Both the position numbers and the translations under genes were made by a program. Shown here piece by piece: positions 18,412 through 26,590 of a stretch of 46,760 bases of DNA. This DNA is from Candidatus Caccousia avicola (GTDB taxonomy: Bacteria; Bacillota; Clostridia; Oscillospirales; Acutalibacteraceae). The notes beneath the pieces are model-generated. The model was given only the letters and a program-made list of their open reading frames with translations, had not been told where the DNA came from and searched no databases. The stretch spans positions 1-46,760 of the forward strand of contig DVGZ01000125.1 of assembly GCA_018712435.1 (NCBI GenBank). The letters run 5' to 3'. Each line of letters opens with the position of its first letter. Position 1 is the first letter of the stretch.

Positions 18412-19845
18412 TCACGACTGCGGGGACACAAGCTCTCCCGTCAGAATCCAGTTGCGGGCGGCTGTGATTTTAACATCGGCAAAGCTTCCGGCCAACTCCC
18501 GCGGACCGGGGAAATCCACAATCACATTGCCATCCGTGCGGCCGGAAAGCATCCCCTCCTGTTTGCCTTCCTCCTCCACGAGCACGCGCTGCACCGTACC
18601 GACAGCCGCCTGGCATCTTTTGGCGGCAATCTCCTCCTGCGCGGCGCACAGCTCCTGAAACCAGCGGGATTTCTCCTGAGCCGGAACGGGATCGTCCATC
18701 TGCGCGGCTTTGGTTCCGCGTCTTGGGGAGTAAATAAAGGTAAACAGCGAGGTGAATTCCACTTCCCGCACAAGGGAAACCGTGTCGAGAAATTCCTCGT
18801 ACGTCTCGCCCGGGAAGCCCACAATCACATCCGACGTCAGGGAAAGATCCGGGATCTTCTCCTTCGCATAGCGAATCAGATCCAGATATTTCGCCCGGTC
18901 GTAATGACGGTTCATCTCCCGCAGAATCCGGTCGTTTCCGGACTGGAACGGCAGATGCAGGTGATGGCTGATATGCGTTCCCTGCGCGATGGTATCGATC
19001 AGTTCATGCGTCGCGTCCTTCGGATGAGACGTCATAAAGCGGATGCGGTAATCGCCGGGGATACGGTCCAGACGGCGCAAAAGCTCCGCGAAGGAAACCG
19101 GATTGTCCAGCGTCTTACCGTAGGAGTTGACGTTTTGCCCCAACAGGGTGATATCCTTGTATCCTGCGCGCACCAGCGCAGCAAACTCCTCCTCCACCGC
19201 TTCCGGCGTACGGCTTCTCTCCCGGCCCCGCACATACGGGACAATACAATAGGAACAGAAATTGTTGCAGCCGTACATGACCGTCACCCAGGCCTTCACA
19301 GAGCCATCACGGTGAATGGGAAGTCCTTCGTGAATGACACGATCCTCGCTTTCGTCACCGCGCGAAAACACCCGCTTGCCGCTTGTCAGCGTTTCCAGCA
19401 AGAGCTCCGGGAAACGGTGAATCACATGCGTGCCGAACACCAGACTGACATAGGGATAGCTGCGCCGGATACGCTCCGCGACATGTTCCTGTTCCATCAT
19501 GCAGCCGCACAGCGCGATGATAACGGACGGATGCCGCCGCTTTGTATTTTTCAGTGCGCCGACGTTGCCGAACACACGGTCCTCCGCATGCTCCCGCACC
19601 GCGCAGGTATTGAACAGAATGAAATCGGCTTCCTCCGGATCCTCCGTAAAGCCGAATCCCATTTCTTCCAGAAATCCTTTGATTTTCTCCCCGTCCGCCA
19701 CATTCTGCTGGCAGCCGTAGGAGTGGACATAGGCCATCGGACGTTCCCCTCTGGCCCGTATTTTCATGATTTGCGCCACATCGTCCATGACAGCTTCGCT
19801 GCCGCGGGCGGAATGATTGATTTCCTGCAAAAGAGCTTCCTCCAT
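18412..19845 (-). CDS. miaB: tRNA-2-methylthio-N6-dimethylallyladenosine synthase
   Basis: A 477-residue radical-SAM methylthiotransferase acting on i6A37 of tRNA, the product of MiaA. The N-terminal UPF0004 domain has Cys45 in SYGCQQN and further cluster cysteines; the radical SAM motif is CNNFCSYC, followed by IVPYVRGRE; a C-terminal TRAM domain (about 405-470) binds RNA. The ATG at 19845 lacks a strong SD. A sigma-A promoter ends about 50 bases upstream, so this is probably the first gene of the long minus-strand run. It stands one short gap before the YlbF-family gene. Confidence 0.96.
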   Translation of the reverse strand: MEEALLQEINHSARGSEAVMDDVAQIMKIRARGERPMAYVHSYGCQQNVADGEKIKGFLEEMGFGFTEDPEEADFILFNTCAVREHAEDRVFGNVGALKNTKRRHPSVIIALCGCMMEQEHVAERIRRSYPYVSLVFGTHVIHRFPELLLETLTSGKRVFSRGDESEDRVIHEGLPIHRDGSVKAWVTVMYGCNNFCSYCIVPYVRGRERSRTPEAVEEEFAALVRAGYKDITLLGQNVNSYGKTLDNPVSFAELLRRLDRIPGDYRIRFMTSHPKDATHELIDTIAQGTHISHHLHLPFQSGNDRILREMNRHYDRAKYLDLIRYAKEKIPDLSLTSDVIVGFPGETYEEFLDTVSLVREVEFTSLFTFIYSPRRGTKAAQMDDPVPAQEKSRWFQELCAAQEEIAAKRCQAAVGTVQRVLVEEEGKQEGMLSGRTDGNVIVDFPGPRELAGSFADVKITAARNWILTGELVSPQS

Positions 19846-19902
19846 GCTTCGTCACATTTGCCCGTTTCCGGTTTTTGGGGTAATTTCGGGCAATTTGAAG
19901 TA

Positions 19903-19931
19903 AGTATAGCATATTCCCGTTTTTTCTTCAA
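19903..19931 (-). promoter_or_regulatory. Sigma-A promoter of the miaB operon
   Basis: On the minus strand TTGAAG (19926-19931) and TATACT (19903-19908) are separated by 17 bases, with TG one base before the -10 (extended -10). The predicted start site is near 19896, about 50 bases before miaB. Confidence 0.75.
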
Positions 19932-19982
19932 GAAATTACACGGAAATTTTCCGCCGGCACTTTTCTTTTTCCAGTTTTGGTG

Positions 19983-19988
19983 TATAAT
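19983..19988 (+). promoter_or_regulatory. Probable -10 element for the MgtC-family gene
   Basis: TATAAT lies 36 bases before the ATG at 20024 in a T-rich stretch; the -35 region (around 19960) is poor. It lies back to back with the miaB promoter. Confidence 0.45.
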
Positions 19989-20023
19989 GAATAGAAAACT
20001 TCATCACACGAAAGGAACTTTTC

Positions 20024-20728
20024 ATGCTGGATACACTGAGAAACATTGACCAATATCTGCACGAATACCATCTTCTGTCCATCGCCTTCCGTCTTATCCT
20101 CTCCATGGTGCTCGGCGGTATCCTCGGCATGGAACGCGGACGCAAAAAGCGTCCGGCCGGTTTTCGCACCTATATGACGGTCTGCGTCGGTTCGGCTCTG
20201 GTCATGTGCACCAGCCAGTATATGGTTCAGGTGTTCGGCACGGGTGATCCGGCTCGTCTTGGCGCGCAGGTCATCAGCGGGATCGGCTTTCTCGGCGCGG
20301 GAACCATCATCGTCACGGGGCGCAGCCAGGTCAAGGGGCTGACCACCGCGGCCTGCCTGTGGGCTTCCGCCTGCATCGGCCTTGCCGTCGGCATTGGTTT
20401 TTATCTGGGAGGAATTCTCTGCACCATTCTGATCTATCTGGGCATGACCGTGATGCACCGCATTGAATGGAACCTTCTTTCCAGAGCCAGAGTTATGGAC
20501 TTTTTCGCGGAATTTTCTTCCATCCAGGATATCGGACGCTTTATCCAGATGCTTCGGGAACACGGGATCACCGTAAGCGACTTACAGATGAACCGCAAGG
20601 ATCGCACGCAGAACGATCTGATCGGCGTGATGTTCACCATCAAGCTCGAAAAGCCGATTCCTCATGCAAAGCTTCTGGAAATGTTTTCGGGTTTTGATGG
20701 GATCAAATTCGTGGAAGAAATCCTGTGA
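20024..20728 (+). CDS. MgtC/SapB-family membrane protein
   Basis: A 234-residue protein. Residues 15-145 form the MgtC domain with about four membrane helices and the conserved motifs GGILGMERGR and GIGFLGAGTI; residues about 155-234 form a cytosolic ACT-like domain. Family members are linked to Mg2+ limitation, acid or phosphate homeostasis and, in pathogens, survival in macrophages; a simple transport role is not proven. AAAGGA precedes the ATG by 8 bases. It is alone in its direction before the tRNA gene, and no terminator is visible after it. Confidence 0.88.
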   Translation: MLDTLRNIDQYLHEYHLLSIAFRLILSMVLGGILGMERGRKKRPAGFRTYMTVCVGSALVMCTSQYMVQVFGTGDPARLGAQVISGIGFLGAGTIIVTGRSQVKGLTTAACLWASACIGLAVGIGFYLGGILCTILIYLGMTVMHRIEWNLLSRARVMDFFAEFSSIQDIGRFIQMLREHGITVSDLQMNRKDRTQNDLIGVMFTIKLEKPIPHAKLLEMFSGFDGIKFVEEIL

Positions 20729-20782
20729 ACAAGCTTTTGGAAAAACCAGGACGAAAAAGAGCGAATATTTTTCAATTTTCTC

Positions 20783-20811
20783 TTGACAACCGGATCCGGG
20801 GATGCTATAAT
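20783..20811 (+). promoter_or_regulatory. Consensus sigma-A promoter of tRNA-Leu
   Basis: TTGACA (20783-20788), a 17-base spacer and TATAAT (20806-20811) with TG before the -10 form a full-consensus promoter. It begins about 55 bases after the MgtC-family gene and drives the tRNA. Confidence 0.92.
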
Positions 20812-20853
20812 CGTAAACGTCGCTGAGAGAGACGCGGCAAAAACCGAATAAAT

Positions 20854-20938
20854 GCGCGAGTGCTGGAACTGGCAGACAGGCACGTTTGAGGGGCGTGTGT
20901 TGTATGACGTACGGGTTCAAGTCCCGTCTCGCGCACCA
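20854..20938 (+). tRNA. tRNA-Leu (anticodon GAG)
   Basis: An 85-base class II tRNA. The acceptor stem GCGCGAG (20854-20860) pairs with CTCGCGC (20928-20934); discriminator A and CCA are encoded (20935-20938). The anticodon stem CACGT/GCGTG encloses TTGAGGG with anticodon GAG at 20888-20890, reading CUC/CUU. A long variable arm, typical of Leu, is followed by the T arm CGGGTTCAAGTCCCG. The GG in the D loop and 5-bp T stem are intact. Confidence 0.95.
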
Positions 20939-20940
20939 AA

Positions 20941-20970
20941 ACCCGAATGCAAAAGCATTCGGGTTTTTTT
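20941..20970 (+). terminator. Terminator of tRNA-Leu
   Basis: A perfect 10-bp stem ACCCGAATGC (20941-20950) with its complement (20955-20964), an AAAA loop and a following run of T begin two bases after the tRNA CCA. The tRNA is thus a complete single-gene transcription unit. Confidence 0.93.
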
Positions 20971-21041
20971 GTCCCCATTTTTATCATTTGACGGCTCCCG
21001 AACGGTTTTTTTTCGTTCCGAGCGGGCCAAAAGGAGGGCGT

Positions 21042-22016
21042 ATGATCGAACTTCGTCACATTCAAAAAACCTTTCGGGTCTCCCGGCGCAGCGCCGGACT
21101 GTCTCAGGCTGTGAAATCCCTGTTCCGCAGGGAGTATGAAACCATCCACGCCCTGCAGGACGTTTCCTTCACCATCCGTGACGGGGAAATGGTCGGCTAC
21201 ATTGGCCCGAACGGGGCGGGAAAAAGCAGTACCATCAAAATCATGAGCGGCGTTCTGACGCCGGACGGCGGCGAGTGCGTGATCAATGGGCGCGTCCCAT
21301 GGAAGGAACGGACAGCCCACGTCCGGGAAATCGGCGTTGTATTCGGCCAGCGTTCGCAGCTCTGGTGGGATGTGCCGGTCATCGACAGCTTTGAGCTGAT
21401 CCGGGACATCTACCGCGTGGACGACCATGCCTACCGTAAAACGCTGTCCCGCCTGACGGAACTTCTTCAGATCGGGGAAATCGTGAAAACACCCGCGCGG
21501 CAGCTCTCGCTCGGACAGCGGATGCGGTGTGAAATCGCGGCCTCTCTCCTGCACAATCCGAAAATCCTGTTTCTGGACGAACCAACCATCGGTCTGGATG
21601 CCGTGTCCAAACTTGCCGTGCGGGATTTCATTCGGGCCATCAACCGGGAAAACGGCACCACCGTAATCCTGACGACGCACGACATGCAGGATATCGAAGC
21701 TTTGACGGAACGGATTCTCCTGATCGGCAAAGGCCGCATCCTGTTGGACGGCTCCCTCTCCGAGCTCAAAGCCCGGAATTCCTCCCGCAAAACATTGACG
21801 GTTGCGTATGAGGGAGGGACGCTCCCCTCCTGTGAAGAAATGACGGTCAAGGAGGACAAGGAGGGCCGCGCCGTCCTCTCCGTGGACACCCGCGCCCTCT
21901 CCGTTTCCGAAGCCATCTCCCGGATCTCCGCCGCGGTCGGCGTGAAGGACATTTCGGTGACAGGGGAAAGCATTGACGAGCTTGTGGTTTCCCTGTATCA
22001 GGAGTTTGCGATATGA
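21042..22016 (+). CDS. ABC transporter ATP-binding protein (ABC-2 type exporter)
   Basis: A 324-residue ATPase subunit. Walker A is GPNGAGKSS (about residues 58-66), the Q loop is followed by the signature LSLGQRMRCEIA, Walker B is ILFLDEPTIGLD and the switch His is in LTTHDMQD. The C-terminal 90 residues form the accessory region common in the uncharacterised ABC-2 exporters of the COG4586 type. AAGGAGG lies before the ATG at 21042; upstream in-frame codons run through the tRNA and are not used. It overlaps the first permease gene by 4 bases. The substrate is unknown. Confidence 0.93.
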   Translation: MIELRHIQKTFRVSRRSAGLSQAVKSLFRREYETIHALQDVSFTIRDGEMVGYIGPNGAGKSSTIKIMSGVLTPDGGECVINGRVPWKERTAHVREIGVVFGQRSQLWWDVPVIDSFELIRDIYRVDDHAYRKTLSRLTELLQIGEIVKTPARQLSLGQRMRCEIAASLLHNPKILFLDEPTIGLDAVSKLAVRDFIRAINRENGTTVILTTHDMQDIEALTERILLIGKGRILLDGSLSELKARNSSRKTLTVAYEGGTLPSCEEMTVKEDKEGRAVLSVDTRALSVSEAISRISAAVGVKDISVTGESIDELVVSLYQEFAI

Positions 22017-22816
22017 AACAGTATGGATCGTTTTTCCGTATCCGCTTTCTCGCGGGGCTTCAATACCGCGCCGCCGCCTGGGCCGGAATCTCCACCCAGT
22101 TCGCCTGGGGAGGAATGACCATTCTGCTGTTCCGCGCCTTCTATGAGAGCGACACCGCCAGCTTTCCCATGCCGTTTTCCTCTCTCTCCACCTACATCTG
22201 GCTTCAGCAGGCGCTTCTCGCCATGTTTATGGCGTGGTTTTTTGACAACGATATTTTTGACAGCATTTCCAATGGGGGCATCGCCTACGAGCTGTGCCGC
22301 CCCTGCGACCTCTACAATATGTGGTTTGTAAAGAATATGGCGATCCGGCTTTCCCGAACGGTGCTCCGCTGTGCTCCTATCCTGTTGGTCGCGGCCTTTC
22401 TGCCTTCGCCGTATTCCGTCACCCTTCCCGCCGGCTGGATCGCGGGTTTGTTGTTTATTCTCTCGCTGCTGCTCGGTTTCCTGGTTCTGGTCGCTTTTTC
22501 CATGCTGATCTATCTTTCCGCGTTCTATACGATCTCTTCTCTGGGAATCCGGCTTCTTGCCACCTCCGTGGTGGAATTTTTCGCAGGCGGGATCATCCCC
22601 CTCCCCTTTCTTCCGGAGAGCATCCAGCCGTTTTTCTACGCTCTGCCCTTTGCTTCCATGCAGAACACGCCGTTTTTGATCTATACCGGTTACATGCAGG
22701 GCGATCAGGCGCTGTGGAGTATGGCCGGACAGTGTGCGTGGCTCGCCGGTCTTGTGCTGGCCGGACGTCTTCTCATGCACCGTGCCCTCAAAAAAGTTGT
22801 GGTACAGGGGGGATAA
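22013..22816 (+). CDS. ABC-2 family transporter permease
   Basis: A 267-residue protein with about six membrane segments and no ATPase motif; it resembles the COG4587-type permeases that pair with the upstream ATPase class. Features: N-terminal MKQYGSFFRIRFLAGLQYRA amphipathic stretch, a GGIAYELCRPCDLY cytosolic loop, and a FFAGGIIPLPF segment conserved in these permeases. The ATG overlaps the ATPase stop (ATGA), so translation is coupled. It probably forms a heterodimer with the next gene's product. Substrate unknown. Confidence 0.85.
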   Translation: MKQYGSFFRIRFLAGLQYRAAAWAGISTQFAWGGMTILLFRAFYESDTASFPMPFSSLSTYIWLQQALLAMFMAWFFDNDIFDSISNGGIAYELCRPCDLYNMWFVKNMAIRLSRTVLRCAPILLVAAFLPSPYSVTLPAGWIAGLLFILSLLLGFLVLVAFSMLIYLSAFYTISSLGIRLLATSVVEFFAGGIIPLPFLPESIQPFFYALPFASMQNTPFLIYTGYMQGDQALWSMAGQCAWLAGLVLAGRLLMHRALKKVVVQGG

Positions 22817-22819
22817 CGA

Positions 22820-23596
22820 ATGAAGCTTTATTTTAAATTTGTCGCCATGCAGCTCAAATGCCAGATGCAGTACAAGGCCTCCTTTTTCATGATGACGCTG
22901 GGACAGTTTCTCGTCTCCTTCACTGCCTTTCTCAGCATCTTCTTTCTGTTCACCCGTTTCCATACGGTGCAGGACTATTCCTTTTCGGAGATTCTGATCT
23001 GTTTTTCCGTGATCCTCACGTCCTTCTCGCTGACCGAATGCTTCGTCCGGGGCTTCGACGTCTTTCCCCGGCTCATTCAAAGCGGCAATCTGGACCGCAT
23101 TCTGGTGCGCCCGCGTGGAGAAATCTTTCAGGTGCTGACCTCCACCATTGAATTCTCGCGTGTGGGACGCTTTTTGCAGGCGATCGCCATGCTGATTTAC
23201 GCCATTCCCACCAGCGGCGTTGCATGGACCTGGGACAAAATTTTCACGCTGCTGATGATGCTGATCGGCGGAATCGCTGTCTTTTCCGGACTTTTCATCC
23301 TTTACGCGGGACTGAGCTTTTTCACCATTGAGGGACTGGAATTCATGAACATCTTCACGGACGGGAGCCGGGAATTCGGAAGATATCCGCTTTCCGTCTA
23401 CGGCGAAGGCGTCCTCAAATTTTACACCTACGTCATCCCGATCGCGCTCTTTCAATATTATCCCTTCCTGTATCTGATCGGGCGCTCCGATGATTTCCGT
23501 CTCAGCCTGCTTCCCCTGCTCGGTTTTCTCTTTGTGATTCCCTGTTACGCCTTTTTCCGCTTTGGCCTGCATCATTACCAGTCCACCGGCTCCTGA
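22820..23596 (+). CDS. ABC-2 family transporter permease
   Basis: A 258-residue six-helix permease of the COG3694 type. Recognisable is the loop FPRLIQSGNLDRILVRPRG, the equivalent of the loop in the preceding permease, and the membrane segment FLFVIPCYAFFRFGLHHY at the C-terminus. It begins 3 bases after the first permease stop and completes a three-gene exporter ending at a terminator. Two different permeases with one ATPase suggest an A2BC assembly. Substrate unknown. Confidence 0.85.
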   Translation: MKLYFKFVAMQLKCQMQYKASFFMMTLGQFLVSFTAFLSIFFLFTRFHTVQDYSFSEILICFSVILTSFSLTECFVRGFDVFPRLIQSGNLDRILVRPRGEIFQVLTSTIEFSRVGRFLQAIAMLIYAIPTSGVAWTWDKIFTLLMMLIGGIAVFSGLFILYAGLSFFTIEGLEFMNIFTDGSREFGRYPLSVYGEGVLKFYTYVIPIALFQYYPFLYLIGRSDDFRLSLLPLLGFLFVIPCYAFFRFGLHHYQSTGS

Positions 23597-23628
23597 ACCC
23601 ATCTTCCGAAAGAGCCTTTCAGACAAGC

Positions 23629-23676
23629 AGCAACCCCCGGACACGGTTCCATGTACCATGTCCGGGGTTGCTTTGT
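23629..23676. terminator. Terminator between ABC operon and mscL
   Basis: A 14-bp stem with one bulged C (23629-23643 with 23659-23672), loop of about 15 bases, followed by TTGTTGTG on the plus strand. It lies between the convergent ABC operon and mscL and may serve both directions. Confidence 0.75.
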
Positions 23677-23687
23677 TGTGTCTGGGG

Positions 23688-24131
23688 TTATGGATTCTCC
23701 GGCTCATCCAGACGCGACGTGCAGTGCGGGCAGCGCGTGGCAAGCACAGGAATTTTGGAACGGCAATACGGACACTCCTTTTCCGTGGGAGCGGCCGGCT
23801 TTTCTTCCTTCTTGCGGCTCACCAGCTCGCGCACACGGTTGAGCTGCTTGACCACAAAATAAACCACAAGGGCTATCAGCAGGAAATTAACCACCTGCGT
23901 CAGAAAGGTACCATAGTTGATGCTCGAAGCGTTTTCGCCCGAGGAAAGCACCAGCTTGAGATCGTTGAAATCCACTCGCCCGGTGATCAGGCTCAGGATC
24001 GGCATTACAATGTCGTTGACCAGTGAATTGACAATCCCTGTGAACGCGCTGCCGATGATCATGCCGACTGCCAGATCGATCATGCTGCCTTTGAGCGCAA
24101 AGCTTTTAAATTCCTTCCAGAACTTTTTCAT
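23688..24131 (-). CDS. mscL: Large-conductance mechanosensitive channel with zinc-ribbon tail
   Basis: A 147-residue MscL. The N-terminal helix MKKFWKEFKSFALKG leads to TM1 (about 17-45, DLAVGMIIGSAFTGIVNSL) and TM2 (about 76-97, FLLIALVVYFVVKQLNRV). It opens as an emergency valve under membrane tension. Unlike the E. coli form, the C-terminal region after residue 110 carries a four-Cys motif: CPYC at 120-123 and CPHC at 134-137, spaced as a small zinc ribbon. The start at 24131 has AAGGAG 8 bases upstream; a more upstream ATG overlaps pcrA. It is 17 bases after pcrA. Confidence 0.93.
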   Translation of the reverse strand: MKKFWKEFKSFALKGSMIDLAVGMIIGSAFTGIVNSLVNDIVMPILSLITGRVDFNDLKLVLSSGENASSINYGTFLTQVVNFLLIALVVYFVVKQLNRVRELVSRKKEEKPAAPTEKECPYCRSKIPVLATRCPHCTSRLDEPENP

Positions 24132-24148
24132 GCCTTTTTCTCCTTCTC

Positions 24149-26515
24149 TCACAGCTTTTGCAGGCGGGCAAAATTCGCCATCAGCTTTTTGGTCCCTACC
24201 CGCTCAAACGCAATTTCCAGCAAAACGTCATTCCCCATTGGGGATGCAGAAAGAATCATGCCCTCTCCAAAGGTTTTGTGAGAAACCGCGTCGCCGGGCT
24301 TGAAGGAAGCGGAAGGCTTCTCCGCCCGGGCCACGGCGGCAGGGCCAAAATTGCGGGCTGCCTGCACGGAAGCCGCACGCGTTTCGCGGTAGGACACCGG
24401 AAGCACCATACCGGGATCCGGCTTTTTCCACTCTCTGGCACGATGGCGATCGATCAGCTCCTCCGGAATTTCCATGCAGAAACGGGACGGCTTGTTGCGG
24501 TTTGTGCTGCCGAAAAGCATGCGGCTCTCCGCGTTCACGATGGTCAGCTCCTCCCGCGCGCGGGTGATCGCCACATAGGCCAATCGGCGCTCTTCCTCAA
24601 TCTCTGGAGGATTATAAATCGCCTGCATGCCCGGAAAAAGCCCCTCCTCAAATCCGGGAAGGAACACACACGGGAATTCCAGGCCCTTCGCGGAATGCAT
24701 CGTCATCATAACAACCGCGTCCACGCTCTCATCGAGGTTGTCCACATCCGTCATCAGGGAAATTTCCTCGAGGAATCCGGCCAGCGAAGCTTCCTCTCCG
24801 TTATCCTGCTCATACTGACGCAGGTTGGACAAAAGCTCTCCAATGTTCTCAATGCGGTCCTGGGCTGTTTCCTCCTCCGTCTCCCGCAGATACTCCCGGT
24901 ATGCGGTTTTTTCCAGAAGAAGCTCATACAAATCTCCCAGCTCCAAGGTGTCGGACGCTTGGATCAGCTCCTGAATCAGGGAAGCAAATTGCAGCAGCTT
25001 GGCGGCGGAGCGTTTGAGCGGCTCATACTCGTCCGCATGGGCAATCACCTCAAACAGGCTTACGCCCAGTCCGGCGGCAATCTCCGACGCCTGCGCGATG
25101 GTCTTGTCCCCGATCTGGCGCTTCGGCTGGTTGATGATCCGGCGCAGGCGGATCTCGTCGCCCGGATTGTTGATCACACACAGGTAGGCCAGCATATCCC
25201 GGATTTCCTTGCGCTCATAGAAGCGCAGGCCGCCGAGCATCCGATACGGCACGCCCGATTTCACAAAGCAGCGTTCCAGCGTGCTTGACTGGGAATTCAT
25301 GCGGTACAAAACCGCATAATCGGAAAATTTGCGCGTGGATGCTCCATCGAGAATCTGCTTGGTGATATATTCCGCCTCGCCCATCTCGTTGATCGCGGTG
25401 TAAACCGAGATCGGCTTTCCCTTGGGATTCTCCGTCCACAGAGTTTTTCCCTTGCGCTCTATATTGTTGGAGATAACAGCGTTTGCCGCGTCAAGAATAG
25501 TCTGGGTCGAGCGGTAGTTCTGCTCCAGACGGATAGTGTGCGCCTGCGGAAAGCTCTTCTCAAAGCTGAGAATGTTTTCAATCGTGGCGCCGCGGAATTT
25601 ATAGATACTCTGGTCGTCGTCGCCCACCACACAGAGATTGCCGCTGCGCTGCGCCAGAAGCTTCACCAACAAATACTGCGCGTGGTTGGTGTCCTGATAC
25701 TCGTCCACCATGATATAGCGGAATTTATCCTGAAAATGTTCGAGCACATCCGGGCAATCCTGGAACAGCCGCACCGTGTTGGAAATCAAGTCGTCGAAAT
25801 CCATGGCGTCGGCTTTTTTCAGCCCCTGCTGGTACAGCTGGTAGGCCTGCCCGATCAGCATCAGGCGGTTATCCCGTCCGGCGGCTGTCAGATATTCCTC
25901 TGGAGTAACCAGGTTATCCTTGGCGCGGGAAATTTCTCCCAAAATCGCTTTGTGGGAGAGCACTTTATCCTCTATTTTGAGAGCTCGCTGACAATCCTTC
26001 ATCAAGCGTTTGGAATCGTCCGTGTCATAGATCGTAAAATGGCTTGTGTAGCCGAGACGATCCCCGTACTGGCGAAGAAAGCGCGCGCAGGCGGAATGGA
26101 AGGTGGAAGCCCAGATCTCGCCTCCCTTTTCCCCCAGCATGGAAATCAGGCGGTTTTTCAGCTCTCCGGCTGCCTTGTTGGTGAAGGTAATGGCCAGCAC
26201 CTGCCAGGGGCGGCAGGGAGAACAAGCCATATGCGAGCGCGTTTCCTCCGGAAGCGGCGATGTGCCGTCGAGATAAGCCTGCATCGCGGCGGCGTCCTGC
26301 TCCGTGAGATATCTTTCGTCCTCACTGTGATAGGCTTTTCCGTAGCGAATCAGATTGGCAATCCGATTTACCAGCACCGTCGTCTTTCCGCTTCCCGCGC
26401 CGGCCAGAATCAAAAGAGGGCCCTCCGTGTGAAAAACTGCTTCCTTTTGACGGTCATTCATCCGGCTGAATTCTTTTTCCAGAACCTTTTTCCGCAGATC
26501 AGTCAAATAGCTCAA
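24149..26515 (-). CDS. pcrA: ATP-dependent DNA helicase PcrA/UvrD
   Basis: A 788-residue superfamily 1A 3'-5' helicase. Q motif LNDRQ-like MNDRQKEAV, motif I AGAGSGKTT, motif II VDEYQDTN, motif III VVGDDDQSIYKFRGA, motif IV EQNYRS, motif V MMTMHSAKGLEFP and motif VI VAITRARE are all present. The C-terminal Tudor-like domain (about 740-788: GDAVSHKTFGEGMI) is the part that contacts RNA polymerase in PcrA. It acts in repair and in removing obstacles from DNA. The start is TTG with AGGAGG 7 bases upstream. Usual partner ligA is not adjacent. Confidence 0.95.
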   Translation of the reverse strand: MSYLTDLRKKVLEKEFSRMNDRQKEAVFHTEGPLLILAGAGSGKTTVLVNRIANLIRYGKAYHSEDERYLTEQDAAAMQAYLDGTSPLPEETRSHMACSPCRPWQVLAITFTNKAAGELKNRLISMLGEKGGEIWASTFHSACARFLRQYGDRLGYTSHFTIYDTDDSKRLMKDCQRALKIEDKVLSHKAILGEISRAKDNLVTPEEYLTAAGRDNRLMLIGQAYQLYQQGLKKADAMDFDDLISNTVRLFQDCPDVLEHFQDKFRYIMVDEYQDTNHAQYLLVKLLAQRSGNLCVVGDDDQSIYKFRGATIENILSFEKSFPQAHTIRLEQNYRSTQTILDAANAVISNNIERKGKTLWTENPKGKPISVYTAINEMGEAEYITKQILDGASTRKFSDYAVLYRMNSQSSTLERCFVKSGVPYRMLGGLRFYERKEIRDMLAYLCVINNPGDEIRLRRIINQPKRQIGDKTIAQASEIAAGLGVSLFEVIAHADEYEPLKRSAAKLLQFASLIQELIQASDTLELGDLYELLLEKTAYREYLRETEEETAQDRIENIGELLSNLRQYEQDNGEEASLAGFLEEISLMTDVDNLDESVDAVVMMTMHSAKGLEFPCVFLPGFEEGLFPGMQAIYNPPEIEEERRLAYVAITRAREELTIVNAESRMLFGSTNRNKPSRFCMEIPEELIDRHRAREWKKPDPGMVLPVSYRETRAASVQAARNFGPAAVARAEKPSASFKPGDAVSHKTFGEGMILSASPMGNDVLLEIAFERVGTKKLMANFARLQKL

Positions 26516-26533
26516 AAAATTTCCTCCTAAAAA

Positions 26534-26569
26534 TTTACCCGCACACGCATTTCTTTGTGTGCGGGTAAA
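26534..26569 (-). terminator. Terminator of the decarboxylase operon
   Basis: A 13-bp perfect stem (26534-26546 with 26557-26569) begins about 20 bases after the decarboxylase beta-subunit stop on the minus strand. The T-rich arm merges into the pcrA ribosome binding region. Confidence 0.82.
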
Positions 26570-26590
26570 AGCCGATTCATGAAACTGTGA

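Noticed and set aside
20886-21041. In-frame extension of the ABC ATPase upstream
   Set aside because: It would read through the tRNA and its terminator; the ATG at 21042 has AAGGAGG.
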